Part shown: positions 1 through 6,196 of the stretch, in pieces | Layout of the letters: each line of letters opens with the position of its first letter | Numbering within the stretch: position 1 is the first letter of the stretch | Assembly: GCA_963999645.1 (NCBI GenBank) | Contig: CAXEUY010000022.1 | Span: 1 to 22,832, forward strand | DNA length: 22,832 nt | From: MedAcidi-G1 sp002294285 | GTDB lineage: Bacteria; Actinomycetota; Acidimicrobiia; Acidimicrobiales; MedAcidi-G1 | Direction: 5' to 3' | The notes under the pieces: model-generated | What the model saw: only the letters and a program-made list of their open reading frames with translations | Told to the model about the DNA's origin: nothing | Databases searched by the model: none | Program-made: the position numbers and the translations under genes

Positions 1-631
1 TCGAACCGTGAAAAGTTGAAGTGTCCTGACCGTGACCGTGAGGGTCATTACCAGCCCCGCCATCACCTAAGCCAATCAGCAAGTTGCCACTATTGTCGAC
101 TAAAAGATGGCCGCCATTGTGGTTTGGGTAAGGCTGGGGAATCTCAATAATCTTCTTTTCGCTTTCCACGCCAATACCTGAAAGGCCATTAACGAAAGTA
201 AAAGAAGAAACCCTGGTAGTCATGGGTTTAGCTGTGTAGTTAACAAAAAGCTTAGATCCATCGTCTGAGAAAGCCATACCAAGAAGGCCGCCCTCACCGG
301 CGGTGCTCACCGCATCGGACAAGTCATACAATGTTTCACCAATACTTACAGACCCGTCGTCGTTTATCTCCAAGGCTTTTATGTGACCTTTCCTCTCACC
401 GAGGATAAAACCATTCCCGTCAGGCTTGCTGATTAAAACCATTGGCTGTTCAGCTTCACCTACGCGAATCGCTGCAAGAGGTAAAGGTTTCAGAATCTTT
501 ACCTCAGATTCTTCAAGCACCTCTGAGGTTGTAGTTGGAATAGACACCTGTGATGGCAAGGAAGTTTCAGAAGCATCACCGCACCCCGAAAGGATTAAAA
601 GCAGAATCATTAAGAAACCCAACTTTTTCAT
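1..631 (-). CDS. Glucose/sorbosone dehydrogenase-family lipoprotein, 3' end cut by window edge
   Basis: I translated this by hand from the ATG at 631; 210 codons lie in the window and the frame stays open to the left edge. The N-terminus is a lipoprotein signal: MKK, a hydrophobic stretch, then the lipobox LSGC with the lipidated Cys at residue 17. A Ser/Thr/Glu-rich linker follows. From about residue 50 the sequence has blades of the PQQ-dependent sugar dehydrogenase (GSDH) beta-propeller: GEGGLLGMAF near residue 119, then NHNGGHLLVDNSGNLLIGLG and DGGAGNDPHGHGQD. In the family these segments bind Ca2+ and PQQ, so an aldose or sugar-derived oxidation outside the membrane is the family expectation; the substrate is not readable. 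No convincing Shine-Dalgarno is seen. It lies 118 nt downstream of the MFS gene on the same strand, behind a terminator-like structure. The family call is firm, the exact enzyme is not. Confidence 0.85.
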   Translation of the reverse strand, partial: MKKLGFLMILLLILSGCGDASETSLPSQVSIPTTTSEVLEESEVKILKPLPLAAIRVGEAEQPMVLISKPDGNGFILGERKGHIKALEINDDGSVSIGETLYDLSDAVSTAGEGGLLGMAFSDDGSKLFVNYTAKPMTTRVSSFTFVNGLSGIGVESEKKIIEIPQPYPNHNGGHLLVDNSGNLLIGLGDGGAGNDPHGHGQDTSTFHGS

Positions 632-672
632 AAACAAGTTTGCCCCAACGGCAACCTAATCGATTCTAATTT

Positions 673-700
673 TCAAGAAATAAACTTTCGGCTCGAAAGT
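673..700 (-). terminator. Intrinsic terminator-like hairpin downstream of the MFS gene
   Basis: On the minus strand a perfect 7-bp stem ACTTTCG/CGAAAGT (700-694 and 690-684) with a 3-nt loop AGC is followed directly by the T-rich tail TTATTTCTT. It stands between the MFS stop (750) and the lipoprotein start (631). It could end the MFS transcript or attenuate transcription into the lipoprotein. The stem is only moderately GC-rich. Confidence 0.5.
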
Positions 701-749
701 GAAGGGTAGAAAATTCCGATACCAAATGTTCACTTTCCTAACCGTTAGG
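684..749 (-). promoter_or_regulatory. Attenuator-like set of alternative hairpins before the sugar dehydrogenase lipoprotein
   Basis: Reading the minus strand from the MFS stop codon: a hairpin CCTAA-CGG-TTAGG (749-737) immediately follows the TGA. Segment A, GAAAGTGAA (737-729), is the perfect 9-bp complement of segment B, TTCACTTTC (703-695). Segment B is also the 5' arm of the terminator hairpin (700-694 with 690-684). A-B and B-terminator pairing are mutually exclusive, as in terminator/antiterminator switches. No known riboswitch consensus is recognised, so regulation is an inference from pairing alone. Confidence 0.35.
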
Positions 750-2153
750 TCACTGAAGGCTAGATAGTTCTCTTTCTTGGATATTTAACCAACAGTAAAA
801 AGCTCCAGAAAACTCGTTATTTTTTGCATGAAACAGAGGAGCGATACTCGCTACGCTCAACGCCACCCACATAAGAACAGCCACTCCGACAGGAGCGACA
901 ACAGGGGAACGAGAAATCTTTTTCACGGCTGGAGGTGCGGGACCTTCATCAATAAATAGATGTATAAGAGCACCGAAAACACCCAAAACCACAGCAGTCC
1001 ACCACCAACCCATATACGACCCTGTGGTGTCTCTTACTATCCCCGCACCCCACGAGCCTATAAAGGCGCCTATCTGATGGCTTAAGAAAACAACACCGAA
1101 CAAAGTCCCAGAGTGTTTAGTCCCGAACTGTGACATGACAATCCCAGAAGTCAAAGGAATAGTTGAAAGCCAAAGCAAACCCATCAGGCAACCAAAAACG
1201 ATCGTCATTGAAGAATTCTGCGGCAGAAGAATAAAACCTAATATCACCAGACCTCTGACACCGTAAAGGAGGCTCAGCAGAAAAGCTTTTGAATAGCGTT
1301 GACCCAATGAACCAGCTGCAAGCGAACCGGCGATGTTAAAAAGGCCGATCACAGATAACGCAGCAGCAGCTACACCTGTCGACTGACCGATGTCTTCAAG
1401 ATGCTTAGGTAGATGAACACCAATGAAAGTCACATGAAAACCGCATACGAAAAAACCAGCATTCAAAAACAGGTAGCTTCTGTTACGGCTCGCCCTGGCG
1501 AAAACTTCCCTCAACGTCTCCTCTTCACCCATCTCAACTTCTGGATTATCACCGGTTTCCTCAGGGTCACGTAGAGGCACACAGAAAACGACTATCAGCG
1601 CAGTTAAACCAGCTATAACAAGCATGGCTGTTTCCCAAGAAGTCGATTCGATAAGAATTCGTGCCAAAGGAATCAATGTGAACTGTCCAACCGAACCGGC
1701 AGCCGTGGCTACACCTAAAGCAAATGAACGACGAGACTCGTCAACAAGTCGACCTATCGCAGCTAAAACCACCGAAAAAGAAGCAGCAGCCATACCCACA
1801 CCCATAAGCACACCACCACCGACATGCAGGCCCATCGGTCCAGTTGCTTCAGCCAACACGAGCAGACCAGCAGCATAGATAACAGCACCTATGACCAACA
1901 CACGTCGAGTTCCGAAACGATCCGCTAAAGCACCTGCTACAGGTTGCCCGATACCCCATATCAAGTTCTGGACAGCAACCATCAGAGCGAAAGAACCAGT
2001 TCCGAGACCAAGACCGTCACTAACAGGGTCAAGAAAAATACCCATAGTAGAACGGGCACCAAGAGCTAAAGCCGTGGTCACACTCCCAGCTATGAGCACA
2101 ACTAAAAGAGACGGGGGTTTTCTATTAGATGCTTTACCTCTGCTCTTCAACAT
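750..2153 (-). CDS. Major facilitator superfamily transporter with an extra C-terminal membrane segment
   Basis: This 467-residue integral membrane protein has the 12-helix MFS layout: two six-helix bundles separated by an acidic cytoplasmic loop around residues 195-215 (PEETGDNPEVEMGEEE). The loop between helices 2 and 3 carries the MFS motif A variant ADRFGTRRV. The overall pattern, with a Gly/Ala-rich helix 4, resembles the oxalate/formate antiporter and monocarboxylate transporter branch, so a small organic anion is a reasonable but unproven substrate. After helix 12 there is an additional tail of about 65 residues with another strongly hydrophobic stretch (PVVAPVGVAVLMWVALSVAS), which would give 13 segments. 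It lies 15 nt downstream of the DUF418 gene, but TATCAT sits exactly 6 nt before its ATG, suggesting its own leaderless transcript. There is no Shine-Dalgarno. Confidence 0.85.
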   Translation of the reverse strand: MLKSRGKASNRKPPSLLVVLIAGSVTTALALGARSTMGIFLDPVSDGLGLGTGSFALMVAVQNLIWGIGQPVAGALADRFGTRRVLVIGAVIYAAGLLVLAEATGPMGLHVGGGVLMGVGMAAASFSVVLAAIGRLVDESRRSFALGVATAAGSVGQFTLIPLARILIESTSWETAMLVIAGLTALIVVFCVPLRDPEETGDNPEVEMGEEETLREVFARASRNRSYLFLNAGFFVCGFHVTFIGVHLPKHLEDIGQSTGVAAAALSVIGLFNIAGSLAAGSLGQRYSKAFLLSLLYGVRGLVILGFILLPQNSSMTIVFGCLMGLLWLSTIPLTSGIVMSQFGTKHSGTLFGVVFLSHQIGAFIGSWGAGIVRDTTGSYMGWWWTAVVLGVFGALIHLFIDEGPAPPAVKKISRSPVVAPVGVAVLMWVALSVASIAPLFHAKNNEFSGAFYCWLNIQERELSSLQ

Positions 2154-2159
2154 TTGTTC

Positions 2160-2165
2160 ATGATA
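2160..2165 (-). promoter_or_regulatory. -10 box TATCAT for a leaderless MFS transcript
   Basis: On the minus strand TATCAT is followed by GAACAA and then the ATG at 2153, so initiation 7 nt past the box falls on the start codon. No good -35 box is visible; the site overlaps the end of the DUF418 gene region. Confidence 0.45.
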
Positions 2166-2168
2166 TTT

Positions 2169-3209
2169 TCAGTTACGGAAAGGTTGCACTTTTAGGTAAG
2201 TTGCGGTTCGCCAAAGCCATTCAACAGGACCGAAGCGAAACTTTTTCATCCACGGCGATGACCATGACAGCTGAATTGTCCAGATGATGAACATTGCGAT
2301 CATCATCCAAAAAGCAGAAACACGTTCACCTTTTATTTCGTTCATCGTTTCGATAATTATTATTCCTAAAACTGTTTGCATCAGATAGTTGGTTAATGCC
2401 ATCTGCCCGGCTGCAGCTAAACGCGATTGAACACGTGGAAGCTTGCTTGATGTGCAAATCATCATCACAAGACACACGTAACCCAAAGCCATGAAAGGAA
2501 CACCGAAATTGTTAATAAAGAAACCAGTGTCTGCGTCATCTCCCAACATGAGCACAGCCGCGACCACACATACAGGCATGCCGACAGTGAAAGACCGCAA
2601 CATAACTTTCTTATACCATCCGGCTTCCCGTTCAGCATTAATGATTCCTAGACGGTAAAGACCCATGCCTAAAAGCATCATCACTGGAGCCCTAAGCGCG
2701 TACTGAGTGTTGTCATCGGTGATGAAAACACTGAGCAGAAGCCACAGGGTTGCTCCTCCGTAAATAAGTTTCTTAGCGTCAATCCGCCGCAATGGGTAAA
2801 GGACGAAGGCACTAACAGCGTAGATCATTAGGACATCTCCGAACCATAAGACGTTGTAGTGGAAGATTCCTATGCCGAGAAGTAAAAGGTTGCGCATATA
2901 GTGCACACGCCTGCTTGAATCGCCACGCTGTTCGATTCTTTCGGTTATGAGGATAATGCCAGCGCCGAAAAGCATTGAGAAAACAGCCATCATCTTGTTT
3001 AGAACGAAAACACCCATAAAAAACATAAAGGGCACATTTGCCGCCCCGACAGCCATGTCATTGACAATTTTCGACCAGTCTTCAAGGTAAGACGCGTCAA
3101 CGTCGAAAAACATTATGTTCGCGCCGAGAATTCCCATTAGTGCAAATCCTCTTAGAACGTCTATAGCTACTATCCGTTCACTTTTCTGAATCGGGTTCTT
3201 ATTTTCCAT
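2169..3209 (-). CDS. DUF418 / YeiB-type polytopic membrane protein
   Basis: A 346-residue membrane protein with about eight hydrophobic segments. It opens with the family hallmark IVAIDVLRGFALMGILGAN at about residues 13-31, shared by DUF418 and related acyltransferase-3-like proteins. The C-terminal half carries the DUF418 block around AAAGQMALTNYLMQT (about residues 266-280), followed by two further helices. DUF418 proteins are thought to move or modify small molecules at the membrane, but no reaction is established, so I assign none. The start is supported by MENKNPIQKSERIVAID matching the usual short cytoplasmic N-terminus; TAGTTA lies 6 nt before the ATG, a weak match to the leaderless pattern seen elsewhere. 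It is the first gene of a minus-strand pair with the MFS transporter and is divergent from the RDD gene. Confidence 0.88.
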   Translation of the reverse strand: MENKNPIQKSERIVAIDVLRGFALMGILGANIMFFDVDASYLEDWSKIVNDMAVGAANVPFMFFMGVFVLNKMMAVFSMLFGAGIILITERIEQRGDSSRRVHYMRNLLLLGIGIFHYNVLWFGDVLMIYAVSAFVLYPLRRIDAKKLIYGGATLWLLLSVFITDDNTQYALRAPVMMLLGMGLYRLGIINAEREAGWYKKVMLRSFTVGMPVCVVAAVLMLGDDADTGFFINNFGVPFMALGYVCLVMMICTSSKLPRVQSRLAAAGQMALTNYLMQTVLGIIIIETMNEIKGERVSAFWMMIAMFIIWTIQLSWSSPWMKKFRFGPVEWLWRTATYLKVQPFRN

Positions 3210-3299
3210 GTTTGTTAACTATTCTTAACTTTTCTCATTTTTCTTTGTTACATTATCTTCCAACTGAACTTATAGAAATTTTTTGGAGAGTTGATTTAG

Positions 3300-3845
3300 A
3301 TGAATGAAAATTTTTCCGATCTTGAGCCAGCATCTTGGTGGACCCGCGGTAAAGCAGCAATAGTTGATTTTCTGATTTTGATAGCTGTCTTCCTTATACC
3401 AGGCGTATTGATAATCACAAGCGCAATAGTTGCTTACGACGACTTTTGGGGTGAATACGATTATTCCGCCGGAACAATTTTTCTACTTGTAGTCGGAATT
3501 ATTTTAGGGCTGGGAGCGTTGGTGTGGGCTGGATGGTTCTTCGGCTACTGTCAGGGCGTTTCAGGTACGACACCTGGAAAACGATTCCAAAGAATATGTC
3601 TAGTAGACGCTGAGTCTGGTAAAACTCCTGGTGGAGCCAGGGGAGTGGGACGATGGCTAGTGCCTGGTTTGATAGGTGGGATAACCGGAATAGGTAACAT
3701 CATCGAATTGATAGATTATCTATGGCCGATTTGGGACCCGAAGAAACAAAGACTGATAGACAAAGTTTTTAAAACAAGAGTTATGGTCGGAACTCCTGTG
3801 CAAGCAGAAATCTCAGATAGTGGACCTCAGAATCCAATTTCTTAG
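3300..3845 (+). CDS. RDD-family integral membrane protein
   Basis: A 181-residue protein. The RDD hallmarks are visible: Arg16 and Asp23 in ASWWTRGKAAIVDFLIL, the loop GTTPGKRFQRICLVD around residues 94-108, and the C-terminal LIDKVFKTRVMV that supplies the second Asp. Two clear membrane helices (about 23-45 and 60-85) are followed by a third hydrophobic section near 123-143. RDD proteins have mostly unknown roles; some act in ion or osmotic homeostasis, which cannot be inferred here. A Shine-Dalgarno (GGAGAG at 3285-3290, about 9 nt before the ATG) fixes the start, in contrast to the leaderless starts of many neighbours. It is divergent from the DUF418 gene across 90 nt, which must contain both promoters. 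Confidence 0.88.
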   Translation: MNENFSDLEPASWWTRGKAAIVDFLILIAVFLIPGVLIITSAIVAYDDFWGEYDYSAGTIFLLVVGIILGLGALVWAGWFFGYCQGVSGTTPGKRFQRICLVDAESGKTPGGARGVGRWLVPGLIGGITGIGNIIELIDYLWPIWDPKKQRLIDKVFKTRVMVGTPVQAEISDSGPQNPIS

Positions 3846-3870
3846 ATTTTGAACCCTAAAAGTTAAGTGT

Positions 3871-3876
3871 TATAAA
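3871..3876 (+). promoter_or_regulatory. -10 box TATAAA for a leaderless EthD-like gene
   Basis: TATAAA is followed by AGTTGC and the ATG at 3883, giving the same hexamer-6 nt-start geometry as other genes in the window. There is no Shine-Dalgarno. It falls in the 37-nt gap after the RDD stop codon. Confidence 0.5.
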
Positions 3877-3882
3877 AGTTGC

Positions 3883-4593
3883 ATGCGAGCGCTATTAGTA
3901 GTTTTAAGTGGACCTGTTTCACCTGAAAGAGAAGATGCCTACAACGATTGGTACACAGATGTGCATCTACCTGATGTTCTAGCAGTGCCTGGGTATGTTA
4001 GGGCAGCCCGTTACAAAGCTTTCCCCGGAGAACGATCATTCGACCAGGAATACATGGCGCTTTATGAACTCGATGTCGAAGATTTAGATTCTCTTCAGGC
4101 TGTGTCCGATGAACACATGCGTCGCATAGAAGCCAACGAAATGCACAGGTCGCCACCTGAGACAATTGATCGAGAAAATGTGCGATCAATGTATTACATC
4201 GAAACAGGACCAAGACTCGGAGGGCACGACGACATTCCGGAAACGCTTTTTATGCCCTTCACTGAACCGGTTTCGCAACAAGATGACGAAGAGTTCAACC
4301 GGTGGTACCAAGAGATTCACCTACCAGAGGTTTTAGACGTTCCCGGTTTCTCAGCAGCGTCGCGTTACAAAGAGACAGGCATGAATATGACAGGAAGACC
4401 TTGGCCTATAAGTTTCCCTTATCTCGCACTATACGAACTTGGGGATGGATCAAAAGAAGCTTTCGATAATGCTATGAAAGAGCTACGTCGACGTATCACA
4501 GAAGGTGACCGCATGGAGATCAGCGACACTTTAGGTTCAGAAAAAATAACGCAAGTTTATTCAAGAATCACAGATCGCTTCACTGCGAATTGA
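3883..4593 (+). CDS. Tandem-duplicated EthD-like (dimeric alpha-beta barrel) protein
   Basis: A 236-residue soluble protein made of two copies of the same domain. YNDWYTDVHLPDVLAVPG at residue 20 recurs as FNRWYQEIHLPEVLDVPG at residue 138, a period of 118 residues. Each copy begins with a beta strand (LLVVLSGPV; LFMPFTEPV) and contains a YMALYEL or YLALYEL strand. The WY..xHLP..L.VPG pattern is typical of EthD-like ferredoxin-fold proteins, which usually form their barrel by dimerising; a fused pair would close the barrel within one chain. Members include ring-cleavage accessory proteins, cyclases and proteins of unknown role, so no reaction is assigned. The retained His in both copies (HLP) suggests both domains may be functional. 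It is likely transcribed alone from the box at 3871. Confidence 0.8.
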   Translation: MRALLVVLSGPVSPEREDAYNDWYTDVHLPDVLAVPGYVRAARYKAFPGERSFDQEYMALYELDVEDLDSLQAVSDEHMRRIEANEMHRSPPETIDRENVRSMYYIETGPRLGGHDDIPETLFMPFTEPVSQQDDEEFNRWYQEIHLPEVLDVPGFSAASRYKETGMNMTGRPWPISFPYLALYELGDGSKEAFDNAMKELRRRITEGDRMEISDTLGSEKITQVYSRITDRFTAN

Positions 4594-4618
4594 ATTTGGT
4601 AAAGCCATTTCAATAACC

Positions 4619-4635
4619 ATCAGTTTTTAACTGAT
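4619..4635. repeat. Perfect 7-bp inverted repeat ATCAGTT-TTT-AACTGAT
   Basis: The two arms (4619-4625 and 4629-4635) are exact complements around a 3-nt spacer, 26 nt after the EthD-like stop and 18 nt before the lipoprotein ATG. No T-tract follows on the plus strand, so it is a weak terminator at best. Its position just upstream of the AATAAT box (4641-4646) would also suit an operator. Confidence 0.4.
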
Positions 4636-4652
4636 TGTGGAATAATTCAAAT

Positions 4653-5015
4653 ATGCGGAAACTAGTAACTTTCATTTGCTTGATTCTGATTGCATCATCA
4701 TGCAGTAACGATTCTGACTCGGAAGAAGTATTGGCTCTAAAGGAGAAAGTCGCGACTCTTGAAACAAAGTTAACTAAGCAAAATGATGAGAGCAATCTTT
4801 GGAGTAGCGATTATCAGGATGTCTGGATGGAGGTCTGTGAATCCATATTCGAGTACGAGGAAGACACCAATCCCAAGTTTTCAGCCACAAAAGTTTGCAG
4901 ATGCACTCTTGACGGTTTAATGCCCGCTTTTACTCTTAAGGAATACGAGTCTTGGCCACAGAATGTTAAAGATGGAGCAGCTGCCCCGTATTTACACAGG
5001 TGCTGGCCTGCTTAA
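4653..5015 (+). CDS. Small Cys-containing lipoprotein, function unknown
   Basis: I place the start at ATG 4653, giving 120 residues. MRKLVTFICLILIASSC is a type II signal with lipidated Cys17; the in-frame TTG at 4635 would put six polar residues in front and overlaps an inverted repeat. After the lipid anchor comes an acidic linker and a short coiled-coil-like heptad segment (VLALKEKVATLETKLTKQ, about residues 27-44). The C-terminal domain has four Cys (VCES, VCRC and HRCWPA), a spacing suggesting two disulfides in the periplasm-like space. No family is recognised. AATAAT lies 6 nt before the ATG. Its stop codon overlaps that of the convergent selenoprotein gene. Confidence 0.7.
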   Translation: MRKLVTFICLILIASSCSNDSDSEEVLALKEKVATLETKLTKQNDESNLWSSDYQDVWMEVCESIFEYEEDTNPKFSATKVCRCTLDGLMPAFTLKEYESWPQNVKDGAAAPYLHRCWPA

Positions 5016-6157
5016 CTGTCACCCGGTGCCATGTAAAACCATATGGGCTGATTAGCTCCTGAATCCGCCATAGCTTTACGAGCTGACATAAGTAGTTTCC
5101 CTGTTTCAGTTTCATTGAAAAACCAACGTGTTCCCGCCCAGGCTTTAGGCGCATTATCGGAAAGTTCCAATGCGGCTGTTTCGTAATACCCGCGTATGTC
5201 TTGACTCACGCGAGATGGAAAGCCGGGTATTCCAGCTTCTTTCCATGGAGTTCCCTCAGTAATTCTTATTAGAGCCATTAAAGCTTCTTCGAGACTCTCC
5301 AGACCAATAGTTCGCCCCATGCCAATCCGATTACCATATTTTTCAATGGCGCGGTCATATGCAGGGCGCAAACCTCGCACCTCGTCTAAGGCCGGGTGTA
5401 GATCAGGATCGTGTCTTGGAGGCAGAGGGCAGGCGATGACTTCATCAGCGTTATCAGAAATTGAAACATCGTATTCTCTGATAGTAGGTTCTTCAGACTC
5501 GAGCAACTCAAAAGCTGATTCCAGAACCCTGTGTTGAAATTCAGGATCCTGAGGCTCACCAAGAGGCCGACCTAAAGGAAAGTCACAATAAAGAGCACGA
5601 GGAGGGGCAGTAGATTCAACCTGCTCTCTGATGGAGCCGAGAACGATTGTTGCCATACCAGCAGCTTCAAAAATGTGGGCGAGCGTACTCACGGTACGCG
5701 TGCACAATGGTCAAACAGGTGTCAGAAGCACCACGTCAACACTCTGATCTTTCAGCAACTGCGCCCCAGAAGGACCACTATCAAGTTGAATGGCGGATAG
5801 GTCAAACTGGTTGCCGGCATAGGAAAGATGCTGTTCAGCAACCTTTCCAATCACATTCTGATCAGCTAGTTCCTGTAGACGGTCAATCGGGAAAACAGTG
5901 TTTATGTCCAAAGCGAAACCGACTGGATCGAAGTTAGGACTCCAGTGGCGCAAAAGATAATCATGTTTTGAAGATTCTAAAATCCGGTACCCGACATCAA
6001 GCATCGTAAAATCCTCATCATCAGGATGATGCATGGCTGCCGATGTCACGATCGCTACTGTCGCTTCGTTAAGTGGGACTGGAGTGGTGAAAGAAGTTTC
6101 TTCAAATTCAGCACCAGGAATCTGAGCGGTCATTGCTTTAATATCAGAATCGGCCAT
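5012..6157 (-). CDS. PrdB/GrdB-family selenoprotein, one reading frame through an in-frame TGA (Sec149)
   Basis: Two adjacent minus-strand open frames (6157-5714 and 5710-5012) are in the same frame and separated only by TGA 5713-5711. Read through, they make 381 residues matching the glycine/betaine/D-proline reductase B subunit family (PF07355). N-terminal hallmarks are ATVAIVTSAAMHHPDDEDF and the DINTVFPIDRLQELA block; the family redox segment reads VDVVLLTPV-U-PLCTRTVSTL, then AAGMATIVLGS and FPLGRPLGEP. The TGA falls exactly on the selenocysteine of PrdB/GrdB, giving Sec149 and Cys152 (U-x-x-C). A SECIS-like hairpin follows. TGA is an ordinary stop for several other genes here, so code reassignment is excluded. 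The start is ATG 6157, 6 nt after a TATAGT box. No PrdA, GrdA or GrdE partner is adjacent, and Stickland fermentation is unlikely beside aerobic genes. The substrate is therefore unknown; a thiol/selenol reductase is the inference. Alternative: a recent nonsense mutation. Confidence 0.82.
5674..5706 (-). promoter_or_regulatory. Bacterial SECIS-like hairpin
   Basis: Downstream of the TGA on the minus strand, 11 nt lead to a perfect 6-bp stem GCGTAC/GTACGC (5699-5694 and 5688-5683) capped by the 5-nt loop CGTGA. The apical loop starts 17 nt after the TGA and has G as its second base, fitting the bacterial SECIS model (loop about 16-37 nt from UGA, G in the first two loop positions). A second pairing TGTG/CACA (5706-5703 with 5677-5674) extends the stem below an internal loop. 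The element is inside the coding sequence, as bacterial SECIS elements are. Confidence 0.75.
5711..5713 (-). other. In-frame TGA read as selenocysteine (Sec149)
   Basis: The only in-frame stop between the start at 6157 and the TAA at 5014-5012. It is flanked by conserved family sequence on both sides, and Cys152 follows at +3. Decoding requires SelB and tRNA-Sec, not present in this window. Confidence 0.78.
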
Positions 6158-6163
6158 AAAGGG

Positions 6164-6169
6164 ACTATA
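6164..6169 (-). promoter_or_regulatory. -10 box TATAGT for the selenoprotein gene
   Basis: On the minus strand TATAGT is followed by CCCTTT and the ATG at 6157. This geometry decides for that ATG over the in-frame ATG at 6172 and TTG at 6217, which lie upstream of the expected transcription start. It is back to back with the plus-strand box at 6185-6190. Confidence 0.6.
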
Positions 6170-6184
6170 CATCAGTAGATTTGC

Positions 6185-6190
6185 TATTTT
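6185..6190 (+). promoter_or_regulatory. -10 box TATTTT for the small membrane protein gene
   Basis: TATTTT is followed by TGAAAT and the GTG at 6197. With the box at 6164-6169 on the other strand it forms a compact divergent promoter: only 39 nt separate the two start codons. Confidence 0.45.
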
Positions 6191-6196
6191 TGAAAT

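Noticed and set aside
426..659. Plus-strand 77-residue ORF
   Set aside because: It lies antisense to the lipoprotein gene, which has a clear lipobox and family motifs.
4635..4652. TTG start for the small lipoprotein
   Set aside because: It overlaps an inverted repeat and would place six polar residues before a normal lipoprotein signal beginning at ATG 4653.
5012..5707. A separate gene starting at TTG 5707
   Set aside because: It begins mid-motif, has no ribosome-binding site or -10 box, and is in the same frame as the upstream ORF with only the TGA between. The read-through protein matches one family across the junction.
5711..5713. TGA as evidence of UGA-to-Trp or Gly code reassignment
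   Set aside because: TGA ends the MFS, EthD-like, diiron, 2OG oxygenase, amidase and clpP genes in this window, so it is a normal stop codon.
5012..6157. Pseudogene by nonsense mutation
   Set aside because: Not excluded, but only one stop is present, no frameshift is seen, the stop is exactly at the Sec site and a SECIS-like hairpin follows.
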